NCBI RefSeq assembly: GCF_014201655.1 | Contig: NZ_JACHEX010000001.1 | Location: 549,751-613,750, forward strand | Direction of reading: 5' to 3' | Length of the DNA stretch: 64,000 bases | Origin: Thermosipho japonicus | GTDB lineage: Bacteria; Thermotogota; Thermotogae; Thermotogales; Fervidobacteriaceae | In this document: positions 50,682 to 60,861 of the stretch, piece after piece | Position numbering within the stretch: position 1 is the first letter of the stretch | Layout: each line of letters begins with the position of its first letter | The notes under the pieces: model-generated | Told to the model about the DNA's origin: nothing | The model's input: the letters and a program-made list of their open reading frames with translations, nothing else | Database searches by the model: none | Position numbers and translations under genes: made by a program

Positions 50682-52001
50682 TTATATTATTTCATATCTT
50701 TGCCTTTCCCATTCTGTAACTGCAATTGAAAAATCCTTCCACTCAAGTCTTTTCATTTCTAAAAATTTATTAAAAATATGCTCCCCCAAAGCTTCTTTTA
50801 TTAGCTCGCATTTTTCCATTTCATCTAAAGCTTCTTTCAAATTTGAAGGTAAATGATCAATTCCAAAATTATCCTTTTCTTCTTCTTTCATGTGATAAAT
50901 ATCCTTTTCAACTGGAAGAGGTGGCTCTATTTTGTCTTTTATTCCCTGTAATCCAGCTTTAATTATCACTGCTAATGCAAGGTAAGGATTACAAGAAGGA
51001 TCTGGAGATCTATATTCAATTCTTGTTCCCATTCCCCTTGCCGCAGGAACTCTAACAAGGGCTGATCTATTTGCAAGAGACCATGCAATATTTACCGGTG
51101 CTTCGTATCCTGGAACAAGCCTTTTATAACTATTAATTGTCGGATTGGTAACAGCAGTAATTGACTTTGAATATTTTAATATTCCACCAATAAAGTATCT
51201 CATATATTCAGAAATGTCTCCACTCTTTTCATCAAAAAACATATTTTTTTGCAAATCAGTTGACAGCAAACTTACGTGTACGTGCATACCACTACCATTT
51301 ACACCAAAAAATGGTTTGGGCATAAAGGTTGCATATAGATTATTTTTTATTGCTAAAGTCTTTATAACCAGTTTTACTGTTTGAACTGCATCTGCCGCAG
51401 AAAGTGCATTACTGTATCTAAAATCAACTTCATGTTGGGATGGTGCAACCTCATGGTGAGTTGCTTCAACATCTATTCCCATTTCCTCAAGCATAACTGC
51501 AACTTCACTTCTTAAATGCTCTGCAATATCTACTGGCAAAAGATCAAAATATCCACCTTCATCTAAGAACTCAAACGAAGGTTTATTGTTCTTTCTTGGA
51601 AGAAGGAAAAATTCAACTTCTGGACCTGCATGTGGGACAAATCCCATATCTTTTGCTTCTTGCATCACTTTTCTTAATCTAAAACGTGGATCACCTTCAA
51701 AAGGAGTGCCATCTTGCTTGTAAACATCGCAAATAATTCTAGCACTTCTTTGTCCTTCAAGAGTCCATGGTAAAATTGCAAAGGTATCCGGATCTGGTTT
51801 TAAATACATATCAGATTCGTTAATTCTAACAAACCCCTCAATTGATGAGCCGTCAAACATAATACCTTTTTCAAAGGCCCTTTTCAAATCTGCAGATGGA
51901 ATTTCTACATTCTTCAAAGCTCCGTTAATATCGGAAAACTGGAGTCTTACAAATCTGATTTTCTCATCTTCAATTATCCTGAAAATCTCGTCAATCCCCA
52001 C
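50682..52001 (-). CDS. glnA: Glutamine synthetase type I
   Basis: A 439-residue GSI enzyme that makes glutamine from glutamate, ammonia and ATP. Seen: FVRLQFSDINGALKNVEIP, FDGSSIEGFVRINESDMYLKPD, GPEVEFFLL, EATHHEVAPSQHEVDFRY, FFGVNGSGMHVHVSL, and NPTINSYKRLVPGYEAPV. The Tyr-containing adenylylation loop (NLYDLP type) of GSI-beta is absent and the length suits the GSI-alpha group. The GTG at 52001 lies six bases after GGGGGTG; an earlier GTG at 52010 overlaps that site. A terminator hairpin lies between its apparent promoter and the start. Confidence 0.95.
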   Translation of the reverse strand: MGIDEIFRIIEDEKIRFVRLQFSDINGALKNVEIPSADLKRAFEKGIMFDGSSIEGFVRINESDMYLKPDPDTFAILPWTLEGQRSARIICDVYKQDGTPFEGDPRFRLRKVMQEAKDMGFVPHAGPEVEFFLLPRKNNKPSFEFLDEGGYFDLLPVDIAEHLRSEVAVMLEEMGIDVEATHHEVAPSQHEVDFRYSNALSAADAVQTVKLVIKTLAIKNNLYATFMPKPFFGVNGSGMHVHVSLLSTDLQKNMFFDEKSGDISEYMRYFIGGILKYSKSITAVTNPTINSYKRLVPGYEAPVNIAWSLANRSALVRVPAARGMGTRIEYRSPDPSCNPYLALAVIIKAGLQGIKDKIEPPLPVEKDIYHMKEEEKDNFGIDHLPSNLKEALDEMEKCELIKEALGEHIFNKFLEMKRLEWKDFSIAVTEWERQRYEII

Positions 52002-52024
52002 AGATAACACCCCCTAACATTAAT

Positions 52025-52054
52025 AAAAAAGAAAAATAAGGCATTTAATGCCTT
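52025..52054 (-). terminator. Terminator hairpin in the glnA leader
   Basis: On the minus strand AAGGCAT, TAA, ATGCCTT, then ATTTTTC and a further T run. It lies after the rluD stop but also just downstream of a promoter that points to glnA. Confidence 0.75.
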
Positions 52055-52063
52055 TATAGTCTA

Positions 52064-52091
52064 ATTATAGCACTTTATCAATAAAAATCAA
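52064..52091 (-). promoter_or_regulatory. Promoter of glnA
   Basis: TTGATT (52091-52086), 16-base spacer, TATAAT (52069-52064) on the minus strand; the -35 overlaps the rluD stop. Transcription would start near 52057, directly before the hairpin. Confidence 0.65.
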
Positions 52092-53005
52092 TAAATTTCA
52101 GATAAAATCTTTAAAACTCTTTTAAAATCTTTTGGAAGAGGAGCTACAAATGTCATTTTTTCTTCTGTTGTAGGATGATAAAAAGAGAGTTTTAACGCAT
52201 GAAGCATCTGCCTTGTAGCGCCATAAACTTCATCTTTCTTTCCGCTGCCGTATAATTCATCACCTAATAATGGGTGGCCTATGTATTTCATATGTATCCT
52301 TATTTGATGTGTTCTTCCAGTTTTAGGGTATGCAAAAACAAGCGTTGCGTCTTTAAATCTTCTTAAAACCTTAAAATACGTAAGTGCATTTTTACCCCAA
52401 TCAACTGCGGCCATTTTGGTTCTTACAACTGGATTTCTTCCAATTGGAACTTCTATAGTTCCATAATCTTTTTTTACTATACCTTTTACAATTGCCGCAT
52501 AAACTTTCTCGGTTACTCGATCTTTAAATTGCTTTGATAAACTCTGATGAGCCTTATCATTTTTTGCAACTACGATAACACCACTTGTATCTTTATCAAG
52601 GCGATGTACTATTCCAGGTCTCAATTCCCCACTTATACCTTGAAAATCTTTGCAATGATACATTAACGCATTTACAAGCGTGCCAGATATAAAAGATGGT
52701 GTTGGATGGGTTATCATTCCCGCACTTTTATTTACAACAACAATATCTTTATCTTCATATAAAATATCCAGTGGGATATTTTCAGGTAAAATTTCTACTT
52801 CCTTAGGTTTTTCTGGAAATTCCAAAAAAACAACATCACCGAGTTTTAATTTATAACTTGGCTTTTTTATTTCATCATTTACTCTTATCTCTCCACTCTT
52901 TATCGCTTTCTGAATGTACGTCCTTGAAATCCAACTCGGTGCTTTCTCCTGAACGAATTTGTCCAATCTCCAACCTTTCTCTCTCGCTGTTACGTTGATC
53001 TCCAA
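52088..53005 (-). CDS. rluD: Ribosomal large subunit pseudouridine synthase, RluD type
   Basis: A 305-residue RNA-modifying enzyme. Seen: an S4 RNA-binding domain (residues 1-65: GWRLDKFVQEKAPSWISRTYIQKAIKSG), the catalytic motif GIVHRLDKDTSGV (Asp137), and the C-terminal KTGRTHQIRIHMKYIGHPLLGDELYG. It should make pseudouridines in 23S rRNA helix 69, though other RluC/D targets are possible. The TTG start has GGAGGAGAG upstream and lies 131 bases inside the lspA frame, an unusually long overlap. Confidence 0.9.
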   Translation of the reverse strand: MEINVTAREKGWRLDKFVQEKAPSWISRTYIQKAIKSGEIRVNDEIKKPSYKLKLGDVVFLEFPEKPKEVEILPENIPLDILYEDKDIVVVNKSAGMITHPTPSFISGTLVNALMYHCKDFQGISGELRPGIVHRLDKDTSGVIVVAKNDKAHQSLSKQFKDRVTEKVYAAIVKGIVKKDYGTIEVPIGRNPVVRTKMAAVDWGKNALTYFKVLRRFKDATLVFAYPKTGRTHQIRIHMKYIGHPLLGDELYGSGKKDEVYGATRQMLHALKLSFYHPTTEEKMTFVAPLPKDFKRVLKILSEIY

Positions 53006-53423
53006 TATCTCTCCTCCAAAGAAGTACTAATCCTATACCGATCCCACCAACTAAAATAAAAAAATCTGCTAAATTATAAATAGTAGGCCAGTAAGGCATA
53101 GTTATAAAATCTACAACATAACCAAATCTTATTCTGTCAACAACGTTGCCAAGAGCTCCGCCTATAATAAATCCTAAAAACATATTTGTCCAGAAAGTTA
53201 ACTTCTTAAAAAGCGGTATAATTGAAAGACCAATAATAATCGCAAGCGTTAAATAAATAACTATTTCCTTAGAGCTGGAAAACAAACCAAATGCTACACC
53301 TTTATTTGTTTCATACGTTAAATAAAAAAAGTTAAAAAGCCGCGTTGGATTAAATCTCCAATACTCTGTTGCAATATATTTTGTAATTTGATCAATAACA
53401 AAAGCAAGAGTAAGCCAGAACAA
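52875..53423 (-). CDS. lspA: Lipoprotein signal peptidase II, with extended hydrophilic tail
   Basis: A 182-residue membrane protease that cuts signal peptides of lipoproteins. Seen: DQITKYIA in span 1, NKGVAFGLFSS, GNVVDRIRFGYVVDF with catalytic Asp105, and YNLADFFILVGG with Asp120; four spans. Typical LspA ends near residue 140-160, after span 4 (LVLLWRRD). Here about 43 charged residues follow, all encoded over the start of rluD in another frame. TTG start behind GAGGTGG, 10 bases after the cheR stop. The tail has low similarity to anything I know and may be the by-product of a lost stop. Confidence 0.9.
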   Translation of the reverse strand: MFWLTLAFVIDQITKYIATEYWRFNPTRLFNFFYLTYETNKGVAFGLFSSSKEIVIYLTLAIIIGLSIIPLFKKLTFWTNMFLGFIIGGALGNVVDRIRFGYVVDFITMPYWPTIYNLADFFILVGGIGIGLVLLWRRDIGDQRNSERERLEIGQIRSGESTELDFKDVHSESDKEWRDKSK

Positions 53424-53432
53424 AAAACCACC

Positions 53433-54287
53433 TCACAGTTTCCTGTATATAAATGGTGATACAACTTCAAATCCAAGTTGTCTGTAATTAAAAATCCTTT
53501 CCGTATTTCCAATAAATAATATTCCACCCGGTCTAAGAGCTTTTGCAAATTTTTCATACAATTCCATTTTTGTCTCCATTTCAAAATATATAACAACATT
53601 CCTACAAAGAATCAAATCATATCCAGTTTCAAATCTATCTTGGAGAAGGTTGTGCCTTTTAAAAATTACTCTATTTTTCACATTTTGTTTTACCCTGTAT
53701 GTCCCTCTACTAGTTACTTCAAAATATTTTTTTAAATATTGTGGTGGAGTACTTACAAATGATCTTTCCTCATATTCACCCATTCTTGCCTTAGTAAGAA
53801 CACCAATGTCAATATCCGTTGCATGAACTTTTGCACTAGATGGTGCCTTTAGTTCTTCAAGAAGTATTGCAAGAGAGTATGGTTCTTCTCCTGTTGAACA
53901 TCCTGCACTCCATGCCTTAAACTTTGAACCACTTTCCTTTAAAAGTTCAGGTATAAATTTATCTCTAAGTTCCCACCATTTTTCTGGGTTTCTAAAAAAC
54001 TCAGTAACATTTATAGTCATCCTATCAAAAAATTCATCCTTCTTTTTTTCATCTTTTTTTATAAGCTCATAATACTCTTTGTATGACTTTAAACCATACT
54101 TTCTAATTAACATCTCTATTCTTCTTTTAACTCTATGTGGTTTATAACCTGTAAGATCAAAATTGAAATCTTTTTTTACAACTTCCAAAAACCAGTTAAA
54201 TTCTTCCATTGGAAATTCTCGTGTATTACCAGATAGAGAATTCAATTGAAAACTGTCTCTTTTCTTTTTGAAATCCTCCAACGACAT
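53433..54287 (-). CDS. cheR: CheR-type chemoreceptor methyltransferase
   Basis: A 284-residue SAM-dependent enzyme that methylates glutamates on chemoreceptors. Seen: an N-terminal helical domain ([19 protein letters not shown]), [19 protein letters not shown], the SAM-binding [49 protein letters not shown], and [12 protein letters not shown]. The NVTEFFRNP motif is the CheR signature. The ATG at 54287 has GGGGTGAG upstream. No other chemotaxis gene is near; it is embedded among housekeeping genes and its 5' end overlaps a secreted-protein gene by 62 bases. Confidence 0.93.
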   Translation of the reverse strand: MSLEDFKKKRDSFQLNSLSGNTREFPMEEFNWFLEVVKKDFNFDLTGYKPHRVKRRIEMLIRKYGLKSYKEYYELIKKDEKKKDEFFDRMTINVTEFFRNPEKWWELRDKFIPELLKESGSKFKAWSAGCSTGEEPYSLAILLEELKAPSSAKVHATDIDIGVLTKARMGEYEERSFVSTPPQYLKKYFEVTSRGTYRVKQNVKNRVIFKRHNLLQDRFETGYDLILCRNVVIYFEMETKMELYEKFAKALRPGGILFIGNTERIFNYRQLGFEVVSPFIYRKL

Positions 54288-54945
54288 ATATCTCACCCCA
54301 TTTCCATTTAAAATTTACCTCATCATCGTTTAAAAACAAAAAATTTTCATTATCTTTTAAAACAAAACCAAAATTTCCATTAACCGGTACAAAATAAAAG
54401 CCCATATTTTCATTGTTAATATTTAATGCAATTTCTAAACCAAATCTATCGAAATAAACAACTATACCATTATATTCAAACCCCAAAATATTTTCTGTAC
54501 TATTTTCGAAAAAGAATCTATAATCATTATATTTTAATGCAAAGCCGTACATATCTTCTCTAAATATAAAATCAAAAATATCACTATTAAAGTAACTATA
54601 ATTGCCATAAAAGCCAGTAAATCCCCAAACAATATTTAAATTTTTTTCATAAGGATTTACACTTACATAAAATGGTATCTTCTTATGGAAATAACCATAC
54701 TCAACCGAGTATGTTTCAGAATATAATTCAAAATTAATATTTAATTGTTCTGGCCTCAATAATGGAAAGCCCTGCTCCCATTTAACAGGCAAATCATAAC
54801 GAAGCAGGGCTTTTATATTCCAAAATTCTATATTTTGACTTATACTAAATCCATATAATGCATTAAATGGATCAACCCAAAAACCTAAAATATTTGAAAA
54901 AATTGTTAGAGGAAATAAAAAGAAAAATATTACAATTTTTTTCAT
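54226..54945 (-). CDS. Secreted beta-rich protein of unknown function
   Basis: A 239-residue protein with a signal peptide ([21 protein letters not shown]). The mature part is very rich in Tyr, Phe and Asn with alternating strands ([37 protein letters not shown]) and ends in FSIEFSIW, an aromatic end like an outer-membrane barrel. I do not recognise the family. It begins two bases after yebC, and its last 62 bases overlap cheR. A small toga barrel is a reasonable guess, given the repeated pattern and the C-terminal Trp. Confidence 0.6.
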   Translation of the reverse strand: MKKIVIFFFLFPLTIFSNILGFWVDPFNALYGFSISQNIEFWNIKALLRYDLPVKWEQGFPLLRPEQLNINFELYSETYSVEYGYFHKKIPFYVSVNPYEKNLNIVWGFTGFYGNYSYFNSDIFDFIFREDMYGFALKYNDYRFFFENSTENILGFEYNGIVVYFDRFGLEIALNINNENMGFYFVPVNGNFGFVLKDNENFLFLNDDEVNFKWKWGEIYVVGGFQKEKRQFSIEFSIW

Positions 54946-54946
54946 C

Positions 54947-55705
54947 TTATCCTTCTAGTTTTGACATTATTTCTTCAAGCTCTTTATCATCAATTTCAAA
55001 GTTTGCATAAACTTCCTGTACATCATCATTATCTTCAAGAACACTAACCAATTTCAATACTTTTTCAGCATCTGCCCCTGTTACTTTAACAGTATTTTTT
55101 GGAATAAACGTTACTTTTGCTTCACCTTCAAAACCGTTTTCTGCTAATTTATCCTTTACTTCAGTTAACATATCTGGAGCTGTAATAACTTGAATTGGAT
55201 CATCTTCAATTATGTCTTCTGCACCAGCATCGATTGCAACCATTGCAAATTCCTCAAAATCAGCAATTTTCTCTTTTGGAATTTCAATGATTCCTTTTCT
55301 TTCAAATAGCCATGCAACTGAACCACTTTCTGCTAATGAACCACCGTGTTTACTTAAAAGGTGTCTCAACTCTTGAGCAGTTCTATTTTTATTATCTGTC
55401 ATTGCATAAATGTAAAGAGCCACTCCAGCTGGAGCATATGCCTCATATATGATTTCTTGATAGTCTACACCTTCTAATTCTCCGGTACCTTTCTTAATTG
55501 ACTTTTCAATTGTATCTTTAGGCATATTTGCTGCTCTTGCTCTTTCTAAGACTGCCCTTAATCTTGGGTTTGTTTCTGGATCTCCCCCACCTTCTTTAGC
55601 AGCAACTATAATCTCCCTAATCAATTTTGTAAAGATCTTTGATTTTTTCGCATCTTGGGCAGCTTTTCTGTGCTTAATATTTGCCCACTTGTTGTGACCT
55701 GACAT
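54947..55705 (-). CDS. yebC: YebC/PmpR-family protein
   Basis: A 252-residue protein of the YebC/TACO1 family, known as a transcription regulator in some bacteria and more recently linked to translation of proline-rich stretches. Seen: the opening [21 protein letters not shown], the [24 protein letters not shown] segment, and [28 protein letters not shown], all strongly conserved. It has its own extended -10 promoter in the 48-base gap after clpP and a strong ribosome site (GAAGGAGG). Confidence 0.95.
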   Translation of the reverse strand: MSGHNKWANIKHRKAAQDAKKSKIFTKLIREIIVAAKEGGGDPETNPRLRAVLERARAANMPKDTIEKSIKKGTGELEGVDYQEIIYEAYAPAGVALYIYAMTDNKNRTAQELRHLLSKHGGSLAESGSVAWLFERKGIIEIPKEKIADFEEFAMVAIDAGAEDIIEDDPIQVITAPDMLTEVKDKLAENGFEGEAKVTFIPKNTVKVTGADAEKVLKLVSVLEDNDDVQEVYANFEIDDKELEEIMSKLEG

Positions 55706-55740
55706 TTTTTTACCTCCTTCAAAAAATCCTTATCATCTAC

Positions 55741-55749
55741 ATTATACCA
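55741..55749 (-). promoter_or_regulatory. Extended -10 promoter of yebC
   Basis: TGGTATAAT on the minus strand, 35 bases before the yebC ATG. It overlaps the gap just after the clpP stop. Confidence 0.6.
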
Positions 55750-55753
55750 TAAA

Positions 55754-56359
55754 TCATTTTCTATCTTCTGGTTTTATAACTTTATCTATCAAACCGTATT
55801 CCAAAGCTTCTTCAGGTGTCATAAAAAAGTCTCTATCTGTGTCTTTTTCAATTCTTTCGATTGGTTGGCCTGTATGAAAACTTAGTATCTCATTAATTTT
55901 ATTTTTTATTCTTAAAAGCTCTTTTGTCATTATCTCCACATCTTTTGCAGGACCTTCTGCCCCGCCAAGTGGTTGATGAATCATTATTCTGCTATTTGGC
56001 AAAGAAAATCTCTTTCCTTTTGTACCTCCTGCAAGCAAAACAGCTCCCATAGAAGCAGCCTGCCCAATACAAATCGTAGCAACATCACATTTTATATACT
56101 GCATTGTATCATATATAGCAAGCCCTGCACTTACAGAACCACCAGGTGAATTTATATAAAGTTGAATATCTTTATCAGGATCTTCTGCCTCTAAAAACAA
56201 AAGCTGGGCTACAACCAAATTAGCGACATGATCATCTATTGCACTTCCCAAAAATACTATTCTATCTTTAAGAAGTCTTGAGTATATATCGTATGCTCTC
56301 TCATATTTTCCATTACTTTCAACAACCATTGGAACGTACTGATTAATTATTTCCTTCAT
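55754..56359 (-). CDS. clpP: ATP-dependent Clp protease proteolytic subunit
   Basis: A 201-residue serine protease that forms the double-heptamer chamber fed by ClpX or ClpA/C. Seen: [23 protein letters not shown], the nucleophile in [11 protein letters not shown] (Ser103), the His in MIHQPLGG (His128), and [18 protein letters not shown] with Asp177. The ATG at 56359 is chosen because AAGGTGG is six bases upstream; a GTG three codons earlier lies in that site. It overlaps the tig 3' end by 17 bases. The tig-clpP pairing is a widely kept order. Confidence 0.95.
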   Translation of the reverse strand: MKEIINQYVPMVVESNGKYERAYDIYSRLLKDRIVFLGSAIDDHVANLVVAQLLFLEAEDPDKDIQLYINSPGGSVSAGLAIYDTMQYIKCDVATICIGQAASMGAVLLAGGTKGKRFSLPNSRIMIHQPLGGAEGPAKDVEIMTKELLRIKNKINEILSFHTGQPIERIEKDTDRDFFMTPEEALEYGLIDKVIKPEDRK

Positions 56360-57650
56360 CCTCGCCACCTTCTTTGTTTATATCAACGATTTCCTTCTCA
56401 ACATTTTCTGAAATCTTATCTAAAACCTTATCAACAAAAATCATATTTTCTACTTCATTTCTTACTTCTGCCCTTTCTTTAACTAATACTTTAGCTCTTT
56501 CAACACTAATACCCCAATATGGAGCAAGAATTTCTGCATATTTTTCAAGCTCTTCATCAGTTGCTTTTCTTTCAATATCGTATTCTTTAGCAATCTTTTC
56601 AATTGCTGCTTCCTTTTTCAATTCGCTAACATAGTATTCTCTAATTGCTTCTTTAGCCTTTTCTTCATTATCATATTTTTTTACGTACTCTTCGTATTTC
56701 CCTTCTTCTTTCATGTTATTTACAATCAATCTTACTGCATAATCAATTGTTTTTTCTGAAATAAACAATTCTGTTGCTTCTGGAAGTTGTGCAAGAATTT
56801 GTTCTCTAATTGAATGCTTTATTTCATCATCGTATATTTTTGTACCTTCTTCTAAAATTTTATTTTTCAATTCATCAAGTGTTTCTAAATGCATTTCAGT
56901 CAAATTATTCTTTACAAATTCATCGGTAAGTTCTGGAAGAATTCTCTTGTAAACATCTAAAATCTCTATTTTGTAGTGATAAACTATTTTTTCTTCTTCA
57001 TCTTTTTGAAATTCTCTATCAAATTCAACAACATCGCCTTTTTTGTGCCCTACAAGATTTTGAATTGTAGGTCTTTCATCATCTTTATAAAGTACATACT
57101 CATCTTCATTACCATCAACCAAAACCTTACCTGTTTCTTTGTTAGTTACGTACGTCTTAACTCTTACTAAATCGTCAAACTCTGCTGGCCCTTCTTTTGG
57201 CTCTAATACTGCATTTTCCTCTCTTAATGTTTTTAATCTTAAATCAAGATAATTTTCTAAAACTTGATCTTTGTTTGCTACTTTTACCTTAATTTTCTCA
57301 AAATCTACTTTAGCTACTGGTTTTTTGTGAAAATTAACAACTATTTTCGCACTTTCACTATTTATTTCTTTTTCTGCAATTTCTGGTATAAGTAACAAAT
57401 TTGACTCTTCCTCAAAAGATTTATATATTTCCTCAACTAATTGTTCGAAAACAAAATAATCATAAAAATCTTTTCCAAATCTAGCTTTAAAAACAGAAAG
57501 AGGAACTTTACCCTTCCTAAATCCCTCTATAGTGTACTTTCTATTAAGTTCGTTTAATGTTCTCTTTTCAGCTCTTTGTATCTCTGCAGAATCAAATATA
57601 AATTCTTTTGTCACAATGTTTTTATCAACACCAAGTTCTTTAATTTCCAT
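56343..57650 (-). CDS. tig: Trigger factor chaperone
   Basis: A 435-residue ribosome-bound chaperone. Seen: the ribosome-binding motif [17 protein letters not shown] (TF signature, residues about 40-60), a central FKBP-like domain ([28 protein letters not shown]), and a long helical C-terminal chaperone domain ending in an acidic tail ([11 protein letters not shown]). The ATG at 57650 lies behind GGAGGTG. A terminator stands directly upstream with no room for a separate promoter, so tig depends on read-through or on a promoter inside rplQ. Confidence 0.93.
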   Translation of the reverse strand: MEIKELGVDKNIVTKEFIFDSAEIQRAEKRTLNELNRKYTIEGFRKGKVPLSVFKARFGKDFYDYFVFEQLVEEIYKSFEEESNLLLIPEIAEKEINSESAKIVVNFHKKPVAKVDFEKIKVKVANKDQVLENYLDLRLKTLREENAVLEPKEGPAEFDDLVRVKTYVTNKETGKVLVDGNEDEYVLYKDDERPTIQNLVGHKKGDVVEFDREFQKDEEEKIVYHYKIEILDVYKRILPELTDEFVKNNLTEMHLETLDELKNKILEEGTKIYDDEIKHSIREQILAQLPEATELFISEKTIDYAVRLIVNNMKEEGKYEEYVKKYDNEEKAKEAIREYYVSELKKEAAIEKIAKEYDIERKATDEELEKYAEILAPYWGISVERAKVLVKERAEVRNEVENMIFVDKVLDKISENVEKEIVDINKEGGEDEGNN

Positions 57651-57663
57651 ACCGCACCTCCTC

Positions 57664-57698
57664 AAGAGTAAAAAAGGGGGTATTCCCCCTTACTCTTC
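57664..57698 (-). terminator. Terminator between rplQ and tig
   Basis: On the minus strand AAGGGGG, AATA, CCCCCTT, then TTTTAC; outer arms AAGAGTAA/TTACTCTT extend the stem. The rplQ stop codon lies inside the stem. Confidence 0.82.
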
Positions 57699-58073
57699 TA
57701 TTACAAGCTTAATTAATGACATTTCTGCGCCGTCGCCTCTTCTTGGGCCAACCTTATAAATTGCTGTATATCCACCTTGTCTGTCCAAGCATTTTGGAGC
57801 AATTTCATCAACTAACTTGTTTACCAATCTTCTATCTCCAAGTGCTTTGAATATTTCTCTTCTCAATGCAACTTCTCGTTCCTTTTTATCAGCTTTTTTT
57901 GCTTTTACAGCCTTTGTCATTAATTTTTCAAAGAAAATTTGTACAGCCTTTGCCTTTGGAGTTGTTGTAATTATACTACCATGTTCAACAATTTCTCTTG
58001 AGAGATTTCTTAAAGTTGCTTTTCTATGGCTTCCATATCTACCTATTCTGTGTCTTTTCATTCGATGTCTCAT
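57690..58073 (-). CDS. rplQ: 50S ribosomal protein L17
   Basis: A 127-residue ribosomal protein. Seen: [34 protein letters not shown] and the ending [24 protein letters not shown], both highly conserved in L17. The ATG at 58073 starts two bases after the rpoA stop, with GGGGGAAAG upstream; the longer frame from 58106 lies within rpoA. It closes the alpha operon. Confidence 0.97.
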   Translation of the reverse strand: MRHRMKRHRIGRYGSHRKATLRNLSREIVEHGSIITTTPKAKAVQIFFEKLMTKAVKAKKADKKEREVALRREIFKALGDRRLVNKLVDEIAPKCLDRQGGYTAIYKVGPRRGDGAEMSLIKLVIEE

Positions 58074-58074
58074 T

Positions 58075-59067
58075 TCAACTTTCCCCCTTTCCGAAGCTGA
58101 GCCCAAACTTTTCCATCAACTTTTCTTTTACTTCATCAAGTGATTTTTGACCAAAATTTTTGATTTTTAATAGTTCCTCTTCTCCTCTACTCAACAAATC
58201 ACCAATTGTTTCAATTTTATCGCGTTTTAAGCAATTTAGTGCACGCATTGATAAATCTAACTCATCAATTTTTCTACTCAAAATATCGTTCTCATCAACA
58301 ACCTCTTCTTCTTCAATTGAACTTACTTCACTCACTTCAGCAATATCCTTTTCTTCATCAAATTCTCCAAAACTTTCTTCAATAATCCTAAAGTGATCGT
58401 TTATTATTTTAACAGCTTTCTTTAATGCATCTGATGGCTTAATATTCTTCTTTGTCCATATTTCCAATACTAACTTATCATAGTCTGTCTTTTTACCAAC
58501 CCTAACATTTTCTACAATCCAGTTAACTTTTAAAACTGGATTATAAACTCCATCTAAAACTATCCAACCTATATCAGGTTTTTCATTTCTTTCTGCTGCT
58601 GGTACAAATCCTTTTCCTATAGTTGCATAAAGCTTTATTTCCAGATCTGCATCTTCATTTAAAGTTGCAATATGTAAATTAGGATTTGTTACGCTCACAC
58701 CTGCTGGGACTATTATATCTCCTGCTTTTATCTCACCAGCACCTTTATGTTGAATTGTCAACTCAACAGGCTCTTCTACATAATCTTCCATTGAAAGCTG
58801 AACTTTTTTTAAATTTAAAAGAATCTCAAGAATATCTTCTTTTACACCTTCGATAGTATCAAATTCATGATATTTTTCTGGCCTTACAAATTTTACATCC
58901 GTTATTGCAAGAGAAGGTATCGATGATAACAAAACTCTTCTCAATGTATTTCCAATTGTTGTAGCATAACCTTTTTCAAGAGGAGAAAGCACATAACGTG
59001 CATAATAGTAATCATCCGATTCTTTGTGCTCCTCCATCTTAAGTCTTTTAGGCATAACAAATTCCAT
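58075..59067 (-). CDS. rpoA: RNA polymerase alpha subunit
   Basis: A 330-residue subunit. The N-terminal domain for dimer formation has [19 protein letters not shown] and [20 protein letters not shown]. An acidic linker ([15 protein letters not shown], about 245-260) joins it to the C-terminal domain ([46 protein letters not shown]), which contacts DNA and regulators. The ATG follows AGGTGAT. It lies six bases after rpsD in the conserved alpha operon order. Confidence 0.98.
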   Translation of the reverse strand: MEFVMPKRLKMEEHKESDDYYYARYVLSPLEKGYATTIGNTLRRVLLSSIPSLAITDVKFVRPEKYHEFDTIEGVKEDILEILLNLKKVQLSMEDYVEEPVELTIQHKGAGEIKAGDIIVPAGVSVTNPNLHIATLNEDADLEIKLYATIGKGFVPAAERNEKPDIGWIVLDGVYNPVLKVNWIVENVRVGKKTDYDKLVLEIWTKKNIKPSDALKKAVKIINDHFRIIEESFGEFDEEKDIAEVSEVSSIEEEEVVDENDILSRKIDELDLSMRALNCLKRDKIETIGDLLSRGEEELLKIKNFGQKSLDEVKEKLMEKFGLSFGKGES

Positions 59068-59073
59068 ATTTTA

Positions 59074-59703
59074 TCACCTCGAGTACAATTCGATAATTGC
59101 TTGTACATCAACTGGAAGATCAATAACTTCTTCTAGTTTTGGATTTCTTTCGTATGTACCTTTATAATTTTCATAATCAACTGTGAGCCATGGCATTGTA
59201 TTTTTATCTTTATTCAACTCAATTGCATTTTTAACTGGTAAAATATCTCTACTCTTCTCCCTTATTTCTATTACATCTCCTGGTCTTACTTGGTAAGAAG
59301 GAATAGTAACCTTTCTACCATTTACCAAAACATGTCCATGATTTACTAGTTGCCTTGCAGTTGTTCTATTAACTGCAAATCCGAGTCTATATACTACGTT
59401 ATCGAGTCTTCTTTCTACTTGAACTACAAGATTTTCACGGGTATCTCCTGATTTTCTGGAAGCTGTTTCATAATATCTTCTAAATTGTGTTTCAAGAACT
59501 CCGTAGATTCTCTTCATTGTTTGTTTAGCTCTTAATTGAATTCCATATTGAGTTAATTTTTTCTTGTCTCTTCCATGATCACCTGGAGCAAAAGGTCTTC
59601 TATCAAAAGCACATTTATCTGTAAAGCACCTTTCACCTTTCAGGTACAACTTCATTCCTTCGCGTCTGCAAAGTTTACATTGTGGACCTGTATATCTAGC
59701 CAT
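59074..59703 (-). CDS. rpsD: 30S ribosomal protein S4
   Basis: A 209-residue primary 16S rRNA binder. Seen: an N-terminal zinc-type motif [21 protein letters not shown] (four cysteines, the C+ form of S4), an S4 RNA-binding domain ([33 protein letters not shown]), and a C-terminal [14 protein letters not shown]-like end. In many bacteria S4 represses this operon. It sits between rpsK and rpoA as usual. Confidence 0.98.
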   Translation of the reverse strand: MARYTGPQCKLCRREGMKLYLKGERCFTDKCAFDRRPFAPGDHGRDKKKLTQYGIQLRAKQTMKRIYGVLETQFRRYYETASRKSGDTRENLVVQVERRLDNVVYRLGFAVNRTTARQLVNHGHVLVNGRKVTIPSYQVRPGDVIEIREKSRDILPVKNAIELNKDKNTMPWLTVDYENYKGTYERNPKLEEVIDLPVDVQAIIELYSR

Positions 59704-59716
59704 TTATTTCCCTCCC

Positions 59717-60106
59717 TTAAACTCTTTTCTTCTTTGGCCTGCAGCCATTGAATGGAATTGGTGTAACATCTTTTATTACTCCTATCTCGAGTCCAGCTGC
59801 TTGGAATGTCCTTATTGCAGCTTCTCTTCCTGAACCTGGGCCTTTTACCAAAATGTCAACTTTTTTCATACCAAGCTTGACTGCTTCTTTAGCAACCTGG
59901 TCGGCTGCAAGCTGTGCTGCATATGGGGTACCTTTTCTTGTTCCTTGAAACCCAGCAGTTCCTCCACTACCCCAGGTGATTACTTTACCATCTGGATCGG
60001 TCAAAGTAATTATTGTATTGTTATATGTTGATTTTATGTGAACTACTCCACGATCAACTGTTAATTTCTTTTTTCTTTTTACAACTCTACGTGTTTTTTT
60101 GGCCAT
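59717..60106 (-). CDS. rpsK: 30S ribosomal protein S11
   Basis: A 129-residue protein of the 30S platform. Seen: a basic start [65 protein letters not shown], and the ending [16 protein letters not shown], all conserved in S11. It has GGGAGGGA before its ATG and lies 12 bases after rpsM. Confidence 0.98.
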   Translation of the reverse strand: MAKKTRRVVKRKKKLTVDRGVVHIKSTYNNTIITLTDPDGKVITWGSGGTAGFQGTRKGTPYAAQLAADQVAKEAVKLGMKKVDILVKGPGSGREAAIRTFQAAGLEIGVIKDVTPIPFNGCRPKKKRV

Positions 60107-60118
60107 TTATGTCCCTCC

Positions 60119-60487
60119 CTATTTTTTCTTTTTAATTCTGCTTGGTCTTGGACCTTTCCTAGTTCTTGCATTTGATTTTGTTTTTTGACCTCTAACCGGC
60201 AAGCCCAATTTGTGTCTAAATCCTCTATAACATCCAATGTCAATTAGCCTTTTTATATTTTGCATAACTTCAGTTCTCAATTCACCTTCAACTTTGAAAT
60301 TTTGTTGGATGTATGTTGCTATTTTACTGATTTCCTCATCGTTCAATTCTCTAACTCTTTTATCTGGATCGATATTTGTTGCTTCACAAATTTGCTTTGC
60401 TCTTGTTCTACCAATACCGTATATATATGTAAGCGCTATTTCTACCTTCTTATCGTTTGGTATTTCAACACCGACGATACGAGCCAT
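60119..60487 (-). CDS. rpsM: 30S ribosomal protein S13
   Basis: A 122-residue protein of the 30S head. Seen: [59 protein letters not shown] and a lysine-rich tail, which contacts the P-site tRNA. It follows rpmJ by 12 bases with GAGGAGGGAG as its ribosome site. Confidence 0.98.
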   Translation of the reverse strand: MARIVGVEIPNDKKVEIALTYIYGIGRTRAKQICEATNIDPDKRVRELNDEEISKIATYIQQNFKVEGELRTEVMQNIKRLIDIGCYRGFRHKLGLPVRGQKTKSNARTRKGPRPSRIKKKK

Positions 60488-60499
60488 CTATCTCCCTCC

Positions 60500-60616
60500 T
60501 CAACCCTGCTTCTGATTATGCTTTGGATTTACTTTACAAATTACGTATACTCTTCCTTTTCTTTTTATTATCTTACAATGCTCGCATCTTTTCTTAACTG
60601 AGGATTGTACTTTCAT
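60500..60616 (-). CDS. rpmJ: 50S ribosomal protein L36
   Basis: A 38-residue protein: [20 protein letters not shown], then [18 protein letters not shown]. It holds a C-x2-C...C...H zinc site (Cys11, Cys14, Cys27, His33), the C+ form of L36. It is too short for most gene lists but sits exactly where L36 belongs, between infA and rpsM. Confidence 0.97.
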
Positions 60617-60636
60617 GATTCCTCTCTCCTTTCTTT

Positions 60637-60861
60637 TTATGACTTTTTCCTATAGACTATTCTTCCCTTAGTTAAGTCGTAGATAGTAAGTTCAACAACA
60701 ACTTTGTCTCCAGGCACTAACCTTATAAAATTCTTCCGCATTTTTCCACTGATATGTGCCAAAATTTTGTGGCCGTTTTCAAGCTCTACTCTAAACATCG
60801 CATTAGGTAAAGCCTCAACAATTGTACCTTCCATCTTGATAATATCTTCCTTATTCGACAA
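60637..60861 (-). CDS. infA: Translation initiation factor IF-1
   Basis: A 74-residue OB-fold protein that blocks the ribosomal A site at initiation. Seen: [50 protein letters not shown] and the ending [10 protein letters not shown]. The start is uncertain: TTG at 60861 gives the usual 74 residues and lies six bases after GGCGGGGTG; an ATG at 60867 abuts that site. Its start overlaps the map 3' end. Confidence 0.96.
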
